64,000 nt of DNA from Sphaerolaimus hirsutus (lineage: Eukaryota; Nematoda; Chromadorea; Monhysterida; Sphaerolaimidae). Shown piece by piece: positions 44,401 through 48,044 of this stretch; within the stretch, counting starts at the first letter, position 1; each line of letters begins with the position of its first letter. The notes beneath the pieces are model-generated. The model ran no database searches. It saw only the letters and a list, made by a program, of their open reading frames with translations, and had not been told where the DNA came from. The position numbers were made by a program, and so were the translations under genes. The stretch covers positions 15,928,704 through 15,992,703 of the forward strand of contig OZ038452.1 of the NCBI GenBank assembly GCA_964036195.1, written 5' to 3'.

Positions 44401-46862
44401 TGTCCACAGATAGGTATATATTTCAGTTTAGAAGATGTGTAACTTTGCCACGGCGTGAAAAAAAATCAAAGATCAACCATTTCCCTAGGTCGGACGCTAT
44501 TGAAATAACACGCGTTGACGGTTGACTCTCGCATGTGCATCTCGCGGCCGCGCTTGCCCTCCTTCTCCAGCAACTGCGTGCTGATGATGTGCTTGAAGCG
44601 TGACGTCACGTAGATGCACATTTCATCCAAGTAGGTGCGCACGCTCTCGCTCTGCGGGGATTGTGCGATGCCGTCAAATTGAGCAGCGTTTCAGTATCAA
44701 AATGCATGAATCACCTGCTGCAGCCCGCTGCCCTTCGAAAGAAGCGTGGCACTGCCGGGCGTGACCACCTTGTAATTGTCAGCAGCGACCAGTCGACTAG
44801 ATAGCTCGTTCTTCAGGTTGGCCAGTCGGCGGTGCGCGTCGGCGGCAGGCGGCAGCCGGCTGTGCTGGTCGCCCTCTGGCCACGTCTCCGTGTCGAAGTA
44901 GCGCTGAGCGATGTCCTCGTCCACTCGCTTGTCCTCGGCATCTGCGCGCGCACTTGGCACTTGTCCAGTGAACTTAGTCACATCACACAATGTACATGAC
45001 GCTATTACAAATGGAAACAGCAGGCTTCCTTTGCAGAGACAGCTTCAAATTCGGGCCACGAGAACGCGGTGCAATTTTTTGTGTGTTTTTGTGTGCTTTT
45101 TTATTTTGCATTTGCGGCAGTGCGTCAGTTTCAAAAATGATATAAAAGCGCTGGCAATGAATAGAAGGCTGGTAAATAGTGGCTACTTATTATTTAAAAA
45201 GTATAGAGGTATTTACAATAAGCACAATAAATTGATCGGTTTTGGCTAACCATCGAATCGACGCAGCACTGCGACAGTCTTCTTTTCGGCAACATCCAAG
45301 CCCAGAATTGTGTTAGTCAGCAGCTCTAGACTCGAGCTGAAGTAGCGCTCGATGGCTCGGTCGTTCAGCTACAACGAGCAATAAGTTTTCATGGTTTTGA
45401 GTGTAATTAGCATAATAAGCCCAAACATTACCTATACTATCATCATTTGTTAAGTTGAGCCGCGAGCGCAAAGCACCAACCTTGTTGATGAGACCCTCTC
45501 TGTGTGCTCGTGCAGCGGACAAAGCGAGCAGCTTTGCCAAGGACTGGTAGCGCGCCGGTGCCCTTTCACTCCTGTTTCAAAAAAATTATCAAAAAACATA
45601 CGCACACGTGGACCCTGGACGATACGAGAAGTTGGAAGTGCGTGCTCACCTATCCCGCAGTAAGACATGGCACGATGCCAAATCGTCTTTGCGGTAGTAC
45701 TCATTGAGTAGACGGGCGTCGCGATCGCGACTGACTTCTAGCGCCGCCGCGCGCACGTGTTCGAATTCGTCAGATCGGACGCGCACCGCCGAGACAGGCC
45801 GCCCGTACCGGTCGCCAGCGAATACCTGTCATGTCGTAAATGCTAGAAAAACGGAGGATTGGAAATTGGAAATTGACAATTGAATATTCCACGAATCCAC
45901 GACAATCGAATAGGAACATTTCTTCTGAATTTGGACACAACCTTGGCACCGAATTTAGCAGTGTCTACAGAGTTATCCATGAGGTCACACATATCATAGC
46001 TATTTTTCGAATTCATTACAGATGCATGACCAATTGTTCCAAAATTCAAGTAATATTTGCACACATATAGTTAACTGTCACAGGGTACAGTTGACTTTGA
46101 ACGCGGGTTTTTTTATGTGGACTCAAAAGTCTAATTCAACCAGGACTCTATACTGGTTTTCAAGTGACTTTTAAGAAGGATTAAAGCGACGCACCAGCGC
46201 CATGACGAGCGCGTGCCGCCGGGCAGAGGCACGCATGTGCTCGCACAGCGCGTCGACCGCGTGCGGCTCATCCGAGATGTCCGTCAGCTCGCTCGAGTAC
46301 ACATCTGCGCCGGTGTGCAACCAATGGGCGTGCGGCGGCAGAAACGTACAAACTCTCCACCCGTTTCTTGTGGGAGGGCTTTTTCAAAATAGTTTTTGAA
46401 AAAATCAAAGACTTCAGTAATACTTGTTTGGCTTGTTTAAATACGGGACACTGTATTGTTCACAAGACTCGATTCGAGCATGGCTCGCAAATCGAGCACA
46501 GTATCTGTACAGACTATCAGCCTTGTTCCAAGCCGAACATGCAATGCAGCCTCTTCGTGTGTTGCCGAGCGATGAAAAAATCAAGACGGAATTTTTCCTC
46601 ACTTGCATGACAGGGTGAAGTGATACATTATACAGCATCCACATAATCCTCTTTGTCAACCCAGATCAAGAGGTAATAAAAAGCTGATGGGCTCACCGAT
46701 GGGCATGAGCTCGGCGCCGTGCTGCACGCAGTACTGCTGCAGTTCGGGCAGGACATCTCGCCACACGGCGGCGCGTTCCTGCTCGAAATCGCCGCAGCCC
46801 GACGACACCAAGTACAGCAGCACGGTGGCGGGCCTGTTCGCCCCCTCCGAGTCTGCAGCCAT
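8569..46862 (-). CDS. NACHT and WD40 repeat protein, NWD1/NWD2 (qui-1) family, 31 exons
   Basis: Exons in transcript order: 46862-46697, 46304-46195, 45825-45650, 45571-45481, 45368-45251, 44941-44715, 44651-44520, 44389-44239, 43557-43250, 43060-42830, 42759-42488, 42229-42066, 34638-34526, 34449-34371, 33970-33782, 33713-33477, 33206-33049, 32976-32800, 31115-30992, 30911-30699, 30352-30161, 29849-29601, 29535-29362, 29293-29100, 28594-28446, 28402-28234, 27298-27061, 26996-26820, 26430-26272, 9429-9274, 8783-8569. They total 5,508 nt, 1,835 residues, with every junction phase matching. NWD2 is of similar size. NWD proteins are STAND-type NTPases: the NACHT module is thought to oligomerise and the WD40 propellers to bind partners. 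Intron 10 uses a GC donor (CAG|GCGAGC). The junctions after exons 7 and 18 have alternative donors. The ATG at 46862 may instead follow an unseen upstream exon. Confidence 0.88.
8784..9273. other. Intron 30 of the NACHT-WD40 gene
   Basis: 490 bp of AT-rich DNA between two GC-rich exons. No repeat or RNA recognised. Confidence 0.5.
10542..19205 (+). CDS. LINE long open frame, 2,887 codons
   Basis: One frame runs from ATG 10542 to TAA 19203. Recognisable parts: a helical region with a coiled-coil-like stretch (about 533-560, LDELREQKEEILKIHKAL); a GDSL/SGNH esterase-like domain with block I WLIGDST (Ser 1066) and block V DGIH (Asp 1260, His 1263); an AP endonuclease (YFQNVNTLRN near 1772, GDFNGHIG at 1917, SDHS at 2003); a reverse transcriptase with FFVDD (catalytic Asp pair 2474-2475); and a C-terminal CxxC-x12-H-x4-C knuckle from 2791. 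The endonuclease nicks the target and the RT copies the RNA onto it. The first 360 and middle 470 codons look unlike protein and overlap likely introns and exons of other frames, so mature products may come from spliced RNAs. Confidence 0.85.
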   Translation: MYDVSEWRRPLIFVTLTIIVTFGNLPDAIDNGHLANLRGCNYTYNAELDYGRSRWDRGAKSWHRGIRLHVINITLCMQWITSVRFDTDTGLYSLEKNAYRFTSEKKGGGIIPFRLYEKKNRKVANTESYCAGTSTLCVSVGNGSAGCGRKRANWKRVGFSRCVCERLKAWAQRAVEHNCQPFNENTQVFLIQRWRLTEVSCCWSKKKTPQTRRKTRWIARQWRKRLACRAGGLEAQRADRASTRRRKPRSQSEIRYVGTRDTVGLKGGTFLCFSCRPQFLNVFVLDWVLAGKYGRTCIIQHVGNVIEHSLFMPRTEPIKVEVRCCVAGLSNPLSIVCVIGCIIQHRKAPCCDVLLTGCISQAAEIQSKREQSMMENRDLEAPTLSPTIGGAEAASMRKELEILKPEDRVAYLNKLAEQRVSKAETIKECISALTKVQAKTGPVGSGTLWSEIVTKMVAMSVEDPNNNMGENVNRTINVNLNPPLQVSVDVVVTHITTALSALNTAAYLSAKIDVGQTLIMETNMSSMAEHQKRMLDELREQKEEILKIHKALSLTGIQLDMLDTNMFFMISSQDPQDPFSLFAGNEFFYAGHKWRTLATGLMWDKGDVINDAKMKENAIRLNASFVEWNSEAAIAVQRSWVDWRSLCWDKYAGGEGLPETWHDPNTTDVTVMRASNWYRSLVRVLSAAVATNRKLAVYLRNSNPKKIVNATRSHKCLGNGFTKTNWDGISKSKKGTDLNAYGLAWEEVRASEDFRGALIHQVDLDMYGAEFVADEADHLWTVGANLVEHKRRLTEIQNGRVGGFDSNVVKGKKFEQSVQSISHFLKYQSKMHLEEGEIFEWEFGSVTILYDGHTCVSESNNNIISTYNAAHAASMGAPATAAKRAKAEGTADPVQARVAEPEPVPDVDQEVKLRYHLALPDNPLRDWFGSVRLNTADLSPHHVSERCEEAIKVARLALIVDSKGGSVDWDEPVSVYGRGRRTIVDFMRGFQIRAGEWQHNLGRDIRRKVTWAPPDWSENPIARVAFCNRFAKDDQFGRDRTGNRDFLHIGVDVDYTPLRVWLIGDSTACGVRHALYENLRLSFQYTDAERRLDTVEVSSCAEIYRGCRLACVKGSFILMDFTRVNVIVIKAVLDYLDTVYLTIKGDGAHWIELLVRNLYVLCLELRHELDKADLPHIPIVLCVTQPLYPAQPGVARHRYAEALLLRLGRDIEACVASVCNKVRGVWVCEPLGYMLRNWQKMSPKKDATLTELYAAVPKSDGIHLTVFGESWLGRFLAREVVLALDKMGAVSANRCANSRQSRVIYNIRNLPCIPISDGGLATGRKTRQGRRRRSSGYWRGKWSRRTRYTFRDILYRREEESDQIICERTTSQVASAAVAAVLAPSTVPAAQAALAPDVEIGGSEEAGAHLIGAGQSSTEAPSTSRHKGELWVEVISGRSLLLFGACVWGVSMLAALKKSGVKIENQNALFRWVHDRYHKVCVRLRKVRMCSLGHITMLPQIRRKWDLGMAAHSSRRGTVFGRFSRRPRWRPTRRLWRSRCQAKRALGRRQACRGPASASAGTFRWLRGGGERSYFLFFAMLLCLVILMLGVLAHDTRSNELIWSLHLTGFNTISKLGVSVLQHLASLYVCSLINSLKKTDCGVARTVWRFFNKLVVMIYDFELLSCMISIQLIRVSRHLQSVCGVQYEKYCALSDLLLKSISCPKICMVGDNSTRNASIATVKEGGSERGFGKSQKNRNFDYSGKLSDEHSKRGMQTEYACRSVASGSDALDVYFQNVNTLRNKQEQVKTICGMGAHVIALCETGAKTRLGLPVVPGYTLNITPCPEKGTGGLAIYTADSIQAVITGGGFWETTSNVLWVKCMWERHHCHIGVVYLHDQGKVQRDERAQAENTEIIAALGKQCAEYDGNNTPYLLIGDFNGHIGNTLPGLDGNSGDINSNGRLIHALAELNELSVAVPQKGHIHTYFSGTVSSLLDLTLYKRSNVRDIYLEHIDRDSPHAIMSDHSALCLHVLFMPQCKSHSIERNVNLIQWCVSGEEKVAPFSEAIERVLSAVTYENCTYATLLPLFQNTALAHFKKRGNRQSVDKLKVRICELKSKIQRTRRALHRGEVGYQEYKCMVGGLKEEIRNTEKTARDNCNARRLDYELSTNNVKTDLYSLAKRFRAPAIEYPALRKPEGGTVNNSGELNDVLKGFWKTVQTANPMENKETVRVTSLSGVISGINREGLDLSISEIDVKRACKKLKLSKSPGTTGVYHEMLKGAGPELVRVLTILFNSWFDGAEIPRNAKICKLQLLHKKGSRHDVNNYRSIGLQCNLLKLYCCILNKRLLDTFEAVNGFGDMQGGFRKKRRTTDNHVVMQGCLAQSGKLSACFVDAVKAFDRIPRDLLWEKLLAYGYTSKFVRAMSNTYTNLECFIQYGEFASDLMMYNNGVRQGCCLSPSLYVIYMADLRTDLEKSGTGAVLGSKHVPAIFFVDDIVLLANTDEVLQQIMDVFTQWAWKWGVAINPSKSKVMHFRRKAQISTKWKLGYNAQKNVQTIDEVDEIKYLGIRLSSGQDSLKLHRDNLLQGSHVASILVGEVQQFSSRPFWATNRLWSLYAMPKILYGAEISGMSKSHLKKLVSLQMQTFRHALKAPMWINSRILAIEGDLTTVKGAYNKLVISHSRYLRGVSVSKTTAEAAAIWQTLRNGQKRQNSPVGREVKIQKEWDLNALLSKKGLKLTCKEKSWDDKSLGDVHVSRVRGERYSGLSMLPINPKSLYRNELAWLWFRHGLLQETIQFTLGVGRRSRMHVNCIFCKRNGIHMWLTVSHILFGCPSLHLTGWREGLLKALPGVCCEGGCAEKIKVASPVIRSDIIRSPNLCQTVRVTLSKEVYALDKGLCTMYTGPVQR
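11120..11305 (+). CDS. LINE ORF1 first exon (spliced, alternative frame)
   Basis: ATG 11120 (frame +1 relative to the long frame is different) opens 62 codons: an acidic Ser-rich start (MASDGSELLLEQEENSADSS) followed by a basic nuclear-localisation-like stretch (SRRRTRSATRG, KAKKTPKP). It ends at a GTACGT donor at 11306. The acceptor CTCGCAG before 11625 joins in phase 0 to the long frame at QAAEIQSKRE, immediately upstream of the ORF1 helical region. Composition favours this exon over the overlapping long frame as real protein. The 319-nt intron has no stop in the long frame. Confidence 0.6.
14491..15180 (+). CDS. LINE-encoded RGG-rich protein, three small exons
   Basis: Exons 14491-14581, 14658-14823 and 15042-15180 join in phase through GT-AG introns of 76 and 218 nt to give a 131-residue protein. 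It starts MADSPRVEKRARADVGG, continues with GNRGFRGGGRPFNRGG and ends with GGSRGGRGGGPRGGYGG. RGG/RG-rich chains bind RNA, so a nucleic-acid chaperone role like that of other LINE ORF1 proteins is an inference. The ATG abuts the CATCTCAG acceptor at 14490; a possible donor (AACAG|GTGTGC, 14422) ends the esterase part. The same exons can instead be read in the long frame, giving an Ala-rich chain; I consider the RGG reading the more protein-like. Confidence 0.55.
19206..19893 (+). other. LINE 3' UTR and (TGAAA)n tail
   Basis: About 690 bp non-coding after the stop codon, ending in four TGAAA-type repeats (19873-19893). Short tandem tails of this kind replace poly(A) in CR1/L2-like elements and mark the 3' end where RT starts. 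Confidence 0.75.
20148..20681. mobile_element. Degenerate TACCGTA-family MITE
   Basis: The right end AAATACGGTA is clear; the left end (TCGAATTTCCTCGAATC) is decayed. The interior shares ACGTACGCAGACGTAGAAAA with copies at 2499 and 34890. Non-coding. Confidence 0.6.
20682..21889. other. Intron 29 sequence without recognised features
   Basis: AT-rich. Short open frames here have no recognisable similarity and no splice support. Confidence 0.5.
21890..23005. repeat. Foldback repeat with GCATGTAGACCCGG arms
   Basis: The left arm near 21895-21995 (GGCATGTAGACCCGGCGGGC) is inverted at 22880-22995 (GCCCGCCGGGTCTACATGCC). Between them is AT-rich DNA with AAGTACTTTT-type words also seen at 27715-28110 and 53095-53460. 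Exact ends were not defined. Confidence 0.55.
23006..24242. other. Intron 29 sequence with G/C-run repeat and a doubtful exon
   Basis: 23812-23865 carries the CCAGGGGGGG...CCCCCCC hairpin also found at 35480, 47345 and 59775. On the plus strand, 24085-24220 after a TTTACAG acceptor encodes PPESHSEPIPPIRGYIQPQM-type sequence that looks protein-like, but no partner exon was found, so it is not called as a gene. Confidence 0.4.
24243..24463. mobile_element. CACACT-ended foldback MITE
   Basis: GGCGCTGCACACACTAG at the left pairs with CTAGTGTGTGCAGCGGC at the right. TTTGGTAAACTCA words inside also pair. Same terminal family as 4792, 27398, 28818, 56025 and 57340. Confidence 0.7.
24464..26271. other. 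Proximal intron 29, no supported gene
   Basis: AT-rich sequence with scattered short frames. AATAAA (minus) near 26198-26203 could end a short isoform of the NACHT-WD40 gene. Nothing else recognised. Confidence 0.5.
26490..26799. mobile_element. hAT-type MITE, TAGGGTTCAAACGG family
   Basis: TAGGGTTCAAACGGCATCCC left and its near-inverse CGTTTGAACCCTA right, with ATCCCGATCC words inside; flanks ACAAAAAC / AGAAATAC are weakly alike. It fills most of the intron between exons 28 and 29. Confidence 0.75.
26820..32976 (-). CDS. NACHT-WD40 gene, exons 18-28: WD40 propellers
   Basis: About 620 residues of WD40 blades. Clear blade ends include YDGTVRAWDLITG (exon 19), SGDFVVKLWDVASG (21), PDGRVYVFDVHTG (22), ESGAVAMWDLETC (24), NDNSLKVWELE (26), DTGRVLIWETDHG (27) and ADGWLRAWDTATG (28). 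GH dipeptides start most blades (TGHTACVSC, PGHHGTVTS, VGHESSIVL). The count suggests two propellers, as in NWD1/2. Exon 23 inserts a Ser-rich loop. Introns hold a near-perfect palindrome, TACCGTA and CACACT-type MITEs and copy E. Confidence 0.88.
27398..28214. mobile_element. CACACT-ended foldback element in intron 26
   Basis: GGCGCTACACACAC at the left pairs with GTGTGTGTAGCGCC at the right. It nearly fills the intron: the right end is 19 nt from the exon 26 donor. Copy E of the introner-like MITE is nested in it, and AAGTACTTTT-type words follow. Confidence 0.65.
27440..27587. mobile_element. Introner-like MITE, copy E
   Basis: CAGTCTCTAGCCCTGTAAAG at the left and CTTTACAGAGCTCGGGACTA at the right, with paired AGTGTCAAGTG / CACTT arms, 148 bp. 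It carries both GTAAA and TTTACAG motifs. It lies inside an intron, so it has no visible effect on coding. Confidence 0.7.
28818..29037. mobile_element. CACACT-ended MITE in intron 24
   Basis: GGCGCCCCACACACTAGTTG at the left, CTAGTGTGTGGGCCGCC at the right, with nested GTGTCAACTGGTCTGAG inverted repeats; 220 bp, non-coding. It is the short form of the 3.6-kb element at 56025. Confidence 0.75.
29886..30000. mobile_element. Short hAT-type MITE, TAGGGTGTCAAA family
   Basis: TAGGGTGTCAAAAAAATTTT left and AGTTGACACCCTA right, 115 bp, an internally deleted relative of 51911-52484. No clear target duplication remains. It sits in intron 21, just upstream of exon 22. Confidence 0.7.
30413..30545. 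repeat. Dispersed repeat CCGCGGACCGCACGCTATG
   Basis: Shares CCGCGGACCGCAxGCTATG and a following GGAAACAC-ATCATG segment with 3390-3480, and in inverse with 51740-51795. Class unknown; intronic here. Confidence 0.5.
31180..31559. mobile_element. TACCGTA-family MITE (GAAATACCCC subfamily)
   Basis: TACCGTACTTCCTCGAAATA left, TATTTCGAGGAAATACGGT right, non-coding, in intron 18 next to the palindrome. Confidence 0.75.
31571..32769. mobile_element. 1.2-kb near-perfect palindrome (foldback element)
   Basis: TATTAGGTTGTAAACTAATG at 31571 is the inverse of the last bases before 32769. Arms of about 550 bp match along almost their whole length (for example GGTTTGGGGTCTGGGC / GCCCAGACCCCAAACC; AGTCCCGAGATAAGGGGGGT / inverse), around a short centre near 32180. 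Non-coding. It ends about 30 nt from the exon 18 donor, so every primary transcript of the host gene would contain a long hairpin. Confidence 0.85.
33049..34638 (-). CDS. NACHT-WD40 gene, exons 13-17: helical linker before the propeller
   Basis: Exon 13 encodes RRVLLVWAHPTVAATVAQRYL, the family's 'WAHQQFRDVATRRYL' block. Exon 16 carries NDQIASEFIGRLRYTL, matching the conserved 'PNQLASELIGRL' helix, and exon 17 has LLVPLTCWVRPP just before the first blade. The region is helical, as in the linker of NWD and Apaf-type proteins. It follows the large intron 12 that holds the nested membrane-protein gene. Exon 15 contains a Ser/Gly/Ala-rich, probably disordered stretch. Confidence 0.82.
33270..33427. 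mobile_element. Fragment of CAGGGGTA hAT-type MITE
   Basis: Only the right part remains: CTATCTATC words, AGGGTCAAAATCTAGAG and the terminal TACCCCTG, between exons 16 and 17. Confidence 0.6.
34020..34350. mobile_element. TACCGTA-family MITE (GCTTGAATAATTCCCC subfamily)
   Basis: Left end TACCGTATTTGCTTGAATAA is clear. The right end is decayed (ATTCAAGCATATTC). It lies in intron 14. Relatives: 37318-37619 and 53485-54934. Confidence 0.65.
34890..35327. mobile_element. TACCGTA-family MITE (GAAATACCCC subfamily)
   Basis: TACCGTATTTCCTCGAAATA left, its inverse right; five GGGGGGGTATTTCGAGG repeats near the right end show local expansion of the subterminal unit. Same ACGTACGCAGACGTCGAAAA core as the copy at 2499. 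Confidence 0.8.
35455..35663. mobile_element. G/C-run repeat and half of an introner-like MITE (copy G)
   Basis: 35480-35526 is a G-run/C-run hairpin. 35588-35663 has GACATTTGACATGACTTTTG then ATTTACAGGGTCTGG and CCCCTGG, the right arm of the introner-like family. The left arm is missing. Confidence 0.6.
35733..36436. mobile_element. Complete hAT-type MITE (reference copy)
   Basis: TAGGGTTGG...CCAACCCTA with exact 8-bp duplications GTGGTAAT at 35725-35732 and 36437-36444. T-run/A-run inverted repeats at both ends. Its 700-bp body matches, in opposite orientation, the copy split by the LINE at 9709-20014. Confidence 0.88.
36437..37317. other. Intron 12 sequence between elements
   Basis: 36680-36950 has degenerate GGGATTGG/ATCGGGAT words from the TAGGGTTCAAACGG group; 37075-37230 has GGCGCTTTTT-like words. 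No gene except the doubtful 51-nt minus exon at 36511-36561. Confidence 0.5.
37318..37619. mobile_element. TACCGTA-family MITE (GCTTGAATAATTCCCC subfamily)
   Basis: The right end CAAGCAAATACGGTA is intact and the left end (ATATTTGCTTGAATAATT) slightly decayed; AAAAGTTCCCC / inverse words inside. It ends about 40 bp before the start codon of the nested gene, so its right end lies in that gene's promoter or 5' UTR. Confidence 0.7.
37662..41897 (+). CDS. Four-pass membrane protein, nested antisense in intron 12
   Basis: Family not recognised. Phase-matched exons: 37662-37798 joined to 38054-38132 (split by MITE copy F), 38197-38328, 38392-38601, 39996-40176, 40401-40664, and 41127 to about 41357; a small last exon may start at 41886 (stop at 41897). 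About 410 residues. Hydrophobic segments: HCIVLLLTGELLHTLTLCLL, VGLAGVLITILVDTICIVMV, a weaker third (YIVLIHHSILTLWNLSMC) and LIALLISLMLVVISLIII. An extracellular loop after TM1 holds a WWGTDPTEFDPYG motif and an N-glycosylation site NKT. The C-terminal half is hydrophilic, His/Pro/Gln-rich. ATG 37662 is the first Met before TM1; an in-frame stop lies 30 nt upstream, though an acceptor (TGCGCAG) lies between them. Two MITEs interrupt its coding exons. Confidence 0.6.
37799..38045. mobile_element. Introner-like MITE, copy F, inside a coding exon
   Basis: CCAGTCTCAAACCCTGTAAA at the left pairs with TTTACAGAGTCTGGGACTG at the right. The interior GTATCCAAATCTTA palindrome matches copy A. TTCTGGTG before it (37791-37798) and CCCTGGTG after it (38046-38053) are the target duplication. 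Deleting element plus one duplication restores the in-frame codons FYAFW|WGTDP. Splicing from its GTAAA sites to its TTTACAG sites leaves a +1 shift, because every nearby donor is phase 2 and no nearby acceptor fits. Confidence 0.8.
38602..39995. other. Intron of the nested gene, repeat fragments
   Basis: 38640-38720 and 39660-39770 are fragments of TACCGTA and CAGGGGTA elements; 38760-38785 and 39052-39066 are G or C runs. A short GC-rich stretch at 39215-39275 has splice-like borders on the minus strand, but no phase support. Confidence 0.45.
40680..41044. mobile_element. TACCGTA-family MITE (TAAATCCTCGAATAAGTC subfamily)
   Basis: TACCGTAAATCCTCGAATAA left, TTATTCGAGGATTTACGGTA right, 365 bp, with CTCCCCCC words inside. 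It begins 15 nt after the donor at 40665 of the nested gene. Same subfamily at 43821-44139 and 54951-55347. Confidence 0.8.
41357..41510. mobile_element. Introner-like MITE, copy C, at a coding exon end
   Basis: Flanked by TATCCAG and ATTCCAG(G); arms GTGTGAAATGTCAAGTG / CACTTGACTTTTCAC; ends in TTTTTCAGGGCGTTTGGGAC. Before insertion the exon would have read TATCCAG|GTACAG, a good donor. The reading frame now runs into the element and stops at 41383, giving the tail VATSNSEV; splicing from the CCA|GTTGCC site is another possibility. Confidence 0.7.
42066..44389 (-). CDS. NACHT-WD40 gene, exons 8-12: NACHT NTPase
   Basis: Exon 8 carries the Walker A loop GDECSGKT (GxxxxGKT). Exon 9 carries a hydrophobic strand ending in aspartate (QLLLIVIDN), the likely Walker B. 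Exon 10 gives the following strand, NVIMLTSARPGY, and exon 12 has the winged-helix segment YLCASAHGLTEAELLSAL, close to the family's TASRHGLTEAELLDVLS. The site should bind and hydrolyse ATP or GTP in the cytosol, by analogy with other STAND proteins. Exon 11 includes a Gln/Asn/Ala-rich loop (NTQQQNDAAAAG). MITE copy B and a TACCGTA element fill intron 8. Intron 10 starts with GC. Confidence 0.88.
42274..42466. mobile_element. Short TACCGTA-family MITE in intron 11
   Basis: Left end TTCCGTATTTACTCGAATTA (one change), right end TTTCGAGGAAATACGGTA, 193 bp. It fills most of the 258-bp intron between exons 11 and 12. Confidence 0.7.
43588..43804. mobile_element. Introner-like MITE, copy B, in intron 8
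   Basis: TCAGTTCCGCTAGTGGAGAA left and TTCTCCACTTGCGAAACTGG right, with GTAAAACGGCAAAAGC arms: the copy-A subtype. On the minus (gene) strand its end gives CTCCACTAG, a potential acceptor 30 nt upstream of the one I prefer for exon 9; both are the same phase. Confidence 0.7.
43821..44139. mobile_element. TACCGTA-family MITE (TAAATCCTCGAATAAGTC subfamily)
   Basis: TACCGTTAATCCTCGAA left, TATTCGAGGATTTAAGGTA right, one change in each end. It begins 17 bp after copy B, so two unrelated MITEs make up most of intron 8. Confidence 0.7.
44520..46862 (-). CDS. NACHT-WD40 gene, exons 1-7: N-terminal NWD region
   Basis: About 340 residues with the layout of the NWD N-terminus. A strand-helix opening (VLLYLVSS, then FEQERAAVWRDVLPELQQYC) corresponds to the FxSxxxEDxxxER...YPKLREYC segment of NWD2. 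Exon 3 begins FAGDRYGRPV, equivalent to the family's GEKYGN, followed by SDEFEHVRAAALE and LLNEYYRKDD, matching its SEFEMILDAA and LLEEWYCRDE. Exons 5-7 are helical and charged (VDEDIAQRYFDTE; TYLDEMCIYVTSRFKHII). This segment precedes the P-loop and is the family's presumed effector or regulatory region. It is the densest part of the gene, with introns of 0.1-0.4 kb. Confidence 0.85.
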
Positions 46863-47334
46863 CACAGCAGCCAGTGAAGCTGTTCATGTGGAGCGGCAAG
46901 TGGCCACGTACCGGCAGCCCCAACGTGCATTTTTGTCAGCTAGACACGTTTTTTTTCGGGTAGCCCGATTTAGTTTTTTCATCTGAAAAGTATAGATAAA
47001 AAGAAGCTGTGATATTTATCGGATTGGTTTCTGTTGAGAAATGTTTGGGTTTCCCGAACGAACCGTGTCGGTTATACGCGGCGGACATGATATTATTATA
47101 CGTATCTGCGCTCGCACTCATTTATGTCTCACGTTGGAAGCGTGCCAACGATAATTAAAGCTTAGATTTTTGAAAAAAGGTGAAAAAATCATTGCTGTGA
47201 ATACATTAATGTATAACATTGTAATAGGAATGAATTTTTCCAACTTTCTATGACAGTTATATGTGTTAAATATTTAAGTACAATTGGCACGCTTCCAGCG
47301 TGAACAAATGTATAAAGTCAATGGAGTACAGACA
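46863..47334. other. Upstream region of the NACHT-WD40 gene
   Basis: Presumed promoter or first intron. CTGCAG just inside the start could be an acceptor from an unseen exon. No TATA box or other promoter element is convincing. Confidence 0.4.
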
Positions 47335-47465
47335 GGGCCGTATCCAGGGGGGGCGGGGGGGGGGCTGCAGCCCCCCCCCCTCCCGGGGTGAGACCAAAAA
47401 GTGACCGGAAAATGCGACTTTTTCAACTTCAGCGTCAAAAATTTTGCGCGCAAGCGCGCATTCAC
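47335..47465. repeat. G/C-run dispersed repeat
   Basis: GTATCCAGGGGGGGCGGGGG then CTGCAGCCCCCCCC, followed by GTGAGACCAAAAAGTGACCGG. The copy at 59770-59850 has the same order (CTGCAGCCCCCC, GGTGAAACCAGAAAGTGACC). Partial copies at 23815, 34739 and 35480. A dispersed element of unknown class. Confidence 0.6.
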
Positions 47466-48044
47466 CAGACATAAGGTATTGTCATCAGATTTGCTCCATG
47501 TGGCTGCAAATCGCTATAAATACACTCAATGTTGAACTTGATGAGTGAGGAAAAATAATTCCCCCACTTGAATAATCCCCCCACAATGATGGAGAATAAA
47601 TAATGCACATTTATTAATAAGACAATCGATGAAATCAAACCAAGCAAAATAGTAGTGCCTCGTTTGATTCATCTCCACCTATACAATTTCGAGAGAACTG
47701 CACGCTAAGGATGCCTAATGCAAAAGATAGGGGCACAATCACAGCCTCATTTTTTGCCCGATTTGTGTGTTTTTGCACACAATGCAGTCACTATTTATTA
47801 GTACAAAATGCCCTTTACAAACACGTTACAATCTTGACAAACAGGGTTAGTAGATGGCAAAGTTGCTTCCCAAGAATGCAATTGCACATGTATAGGGGGT
47901 GAACTTGAGTTTTTAGGGGCTGAGTTTTCAATTCAGGGTTGAGTTGATGGGTGTTTATAAATTAGGGTTGAGTTGACAGAAGTTTAAAAATAAGGGGCTG
48001 TTGACACAAGTTTACAAATTAGAGGCTGAGTTCATGGGAGTTCA
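47466..48044. other. Intergenic, leads into satellite
   Basis: No gene. From about 47895 degenerate GGGGCTGAGTTTxxGGGAG units start, which recur at 49986-50125. Confidence 0.5.
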
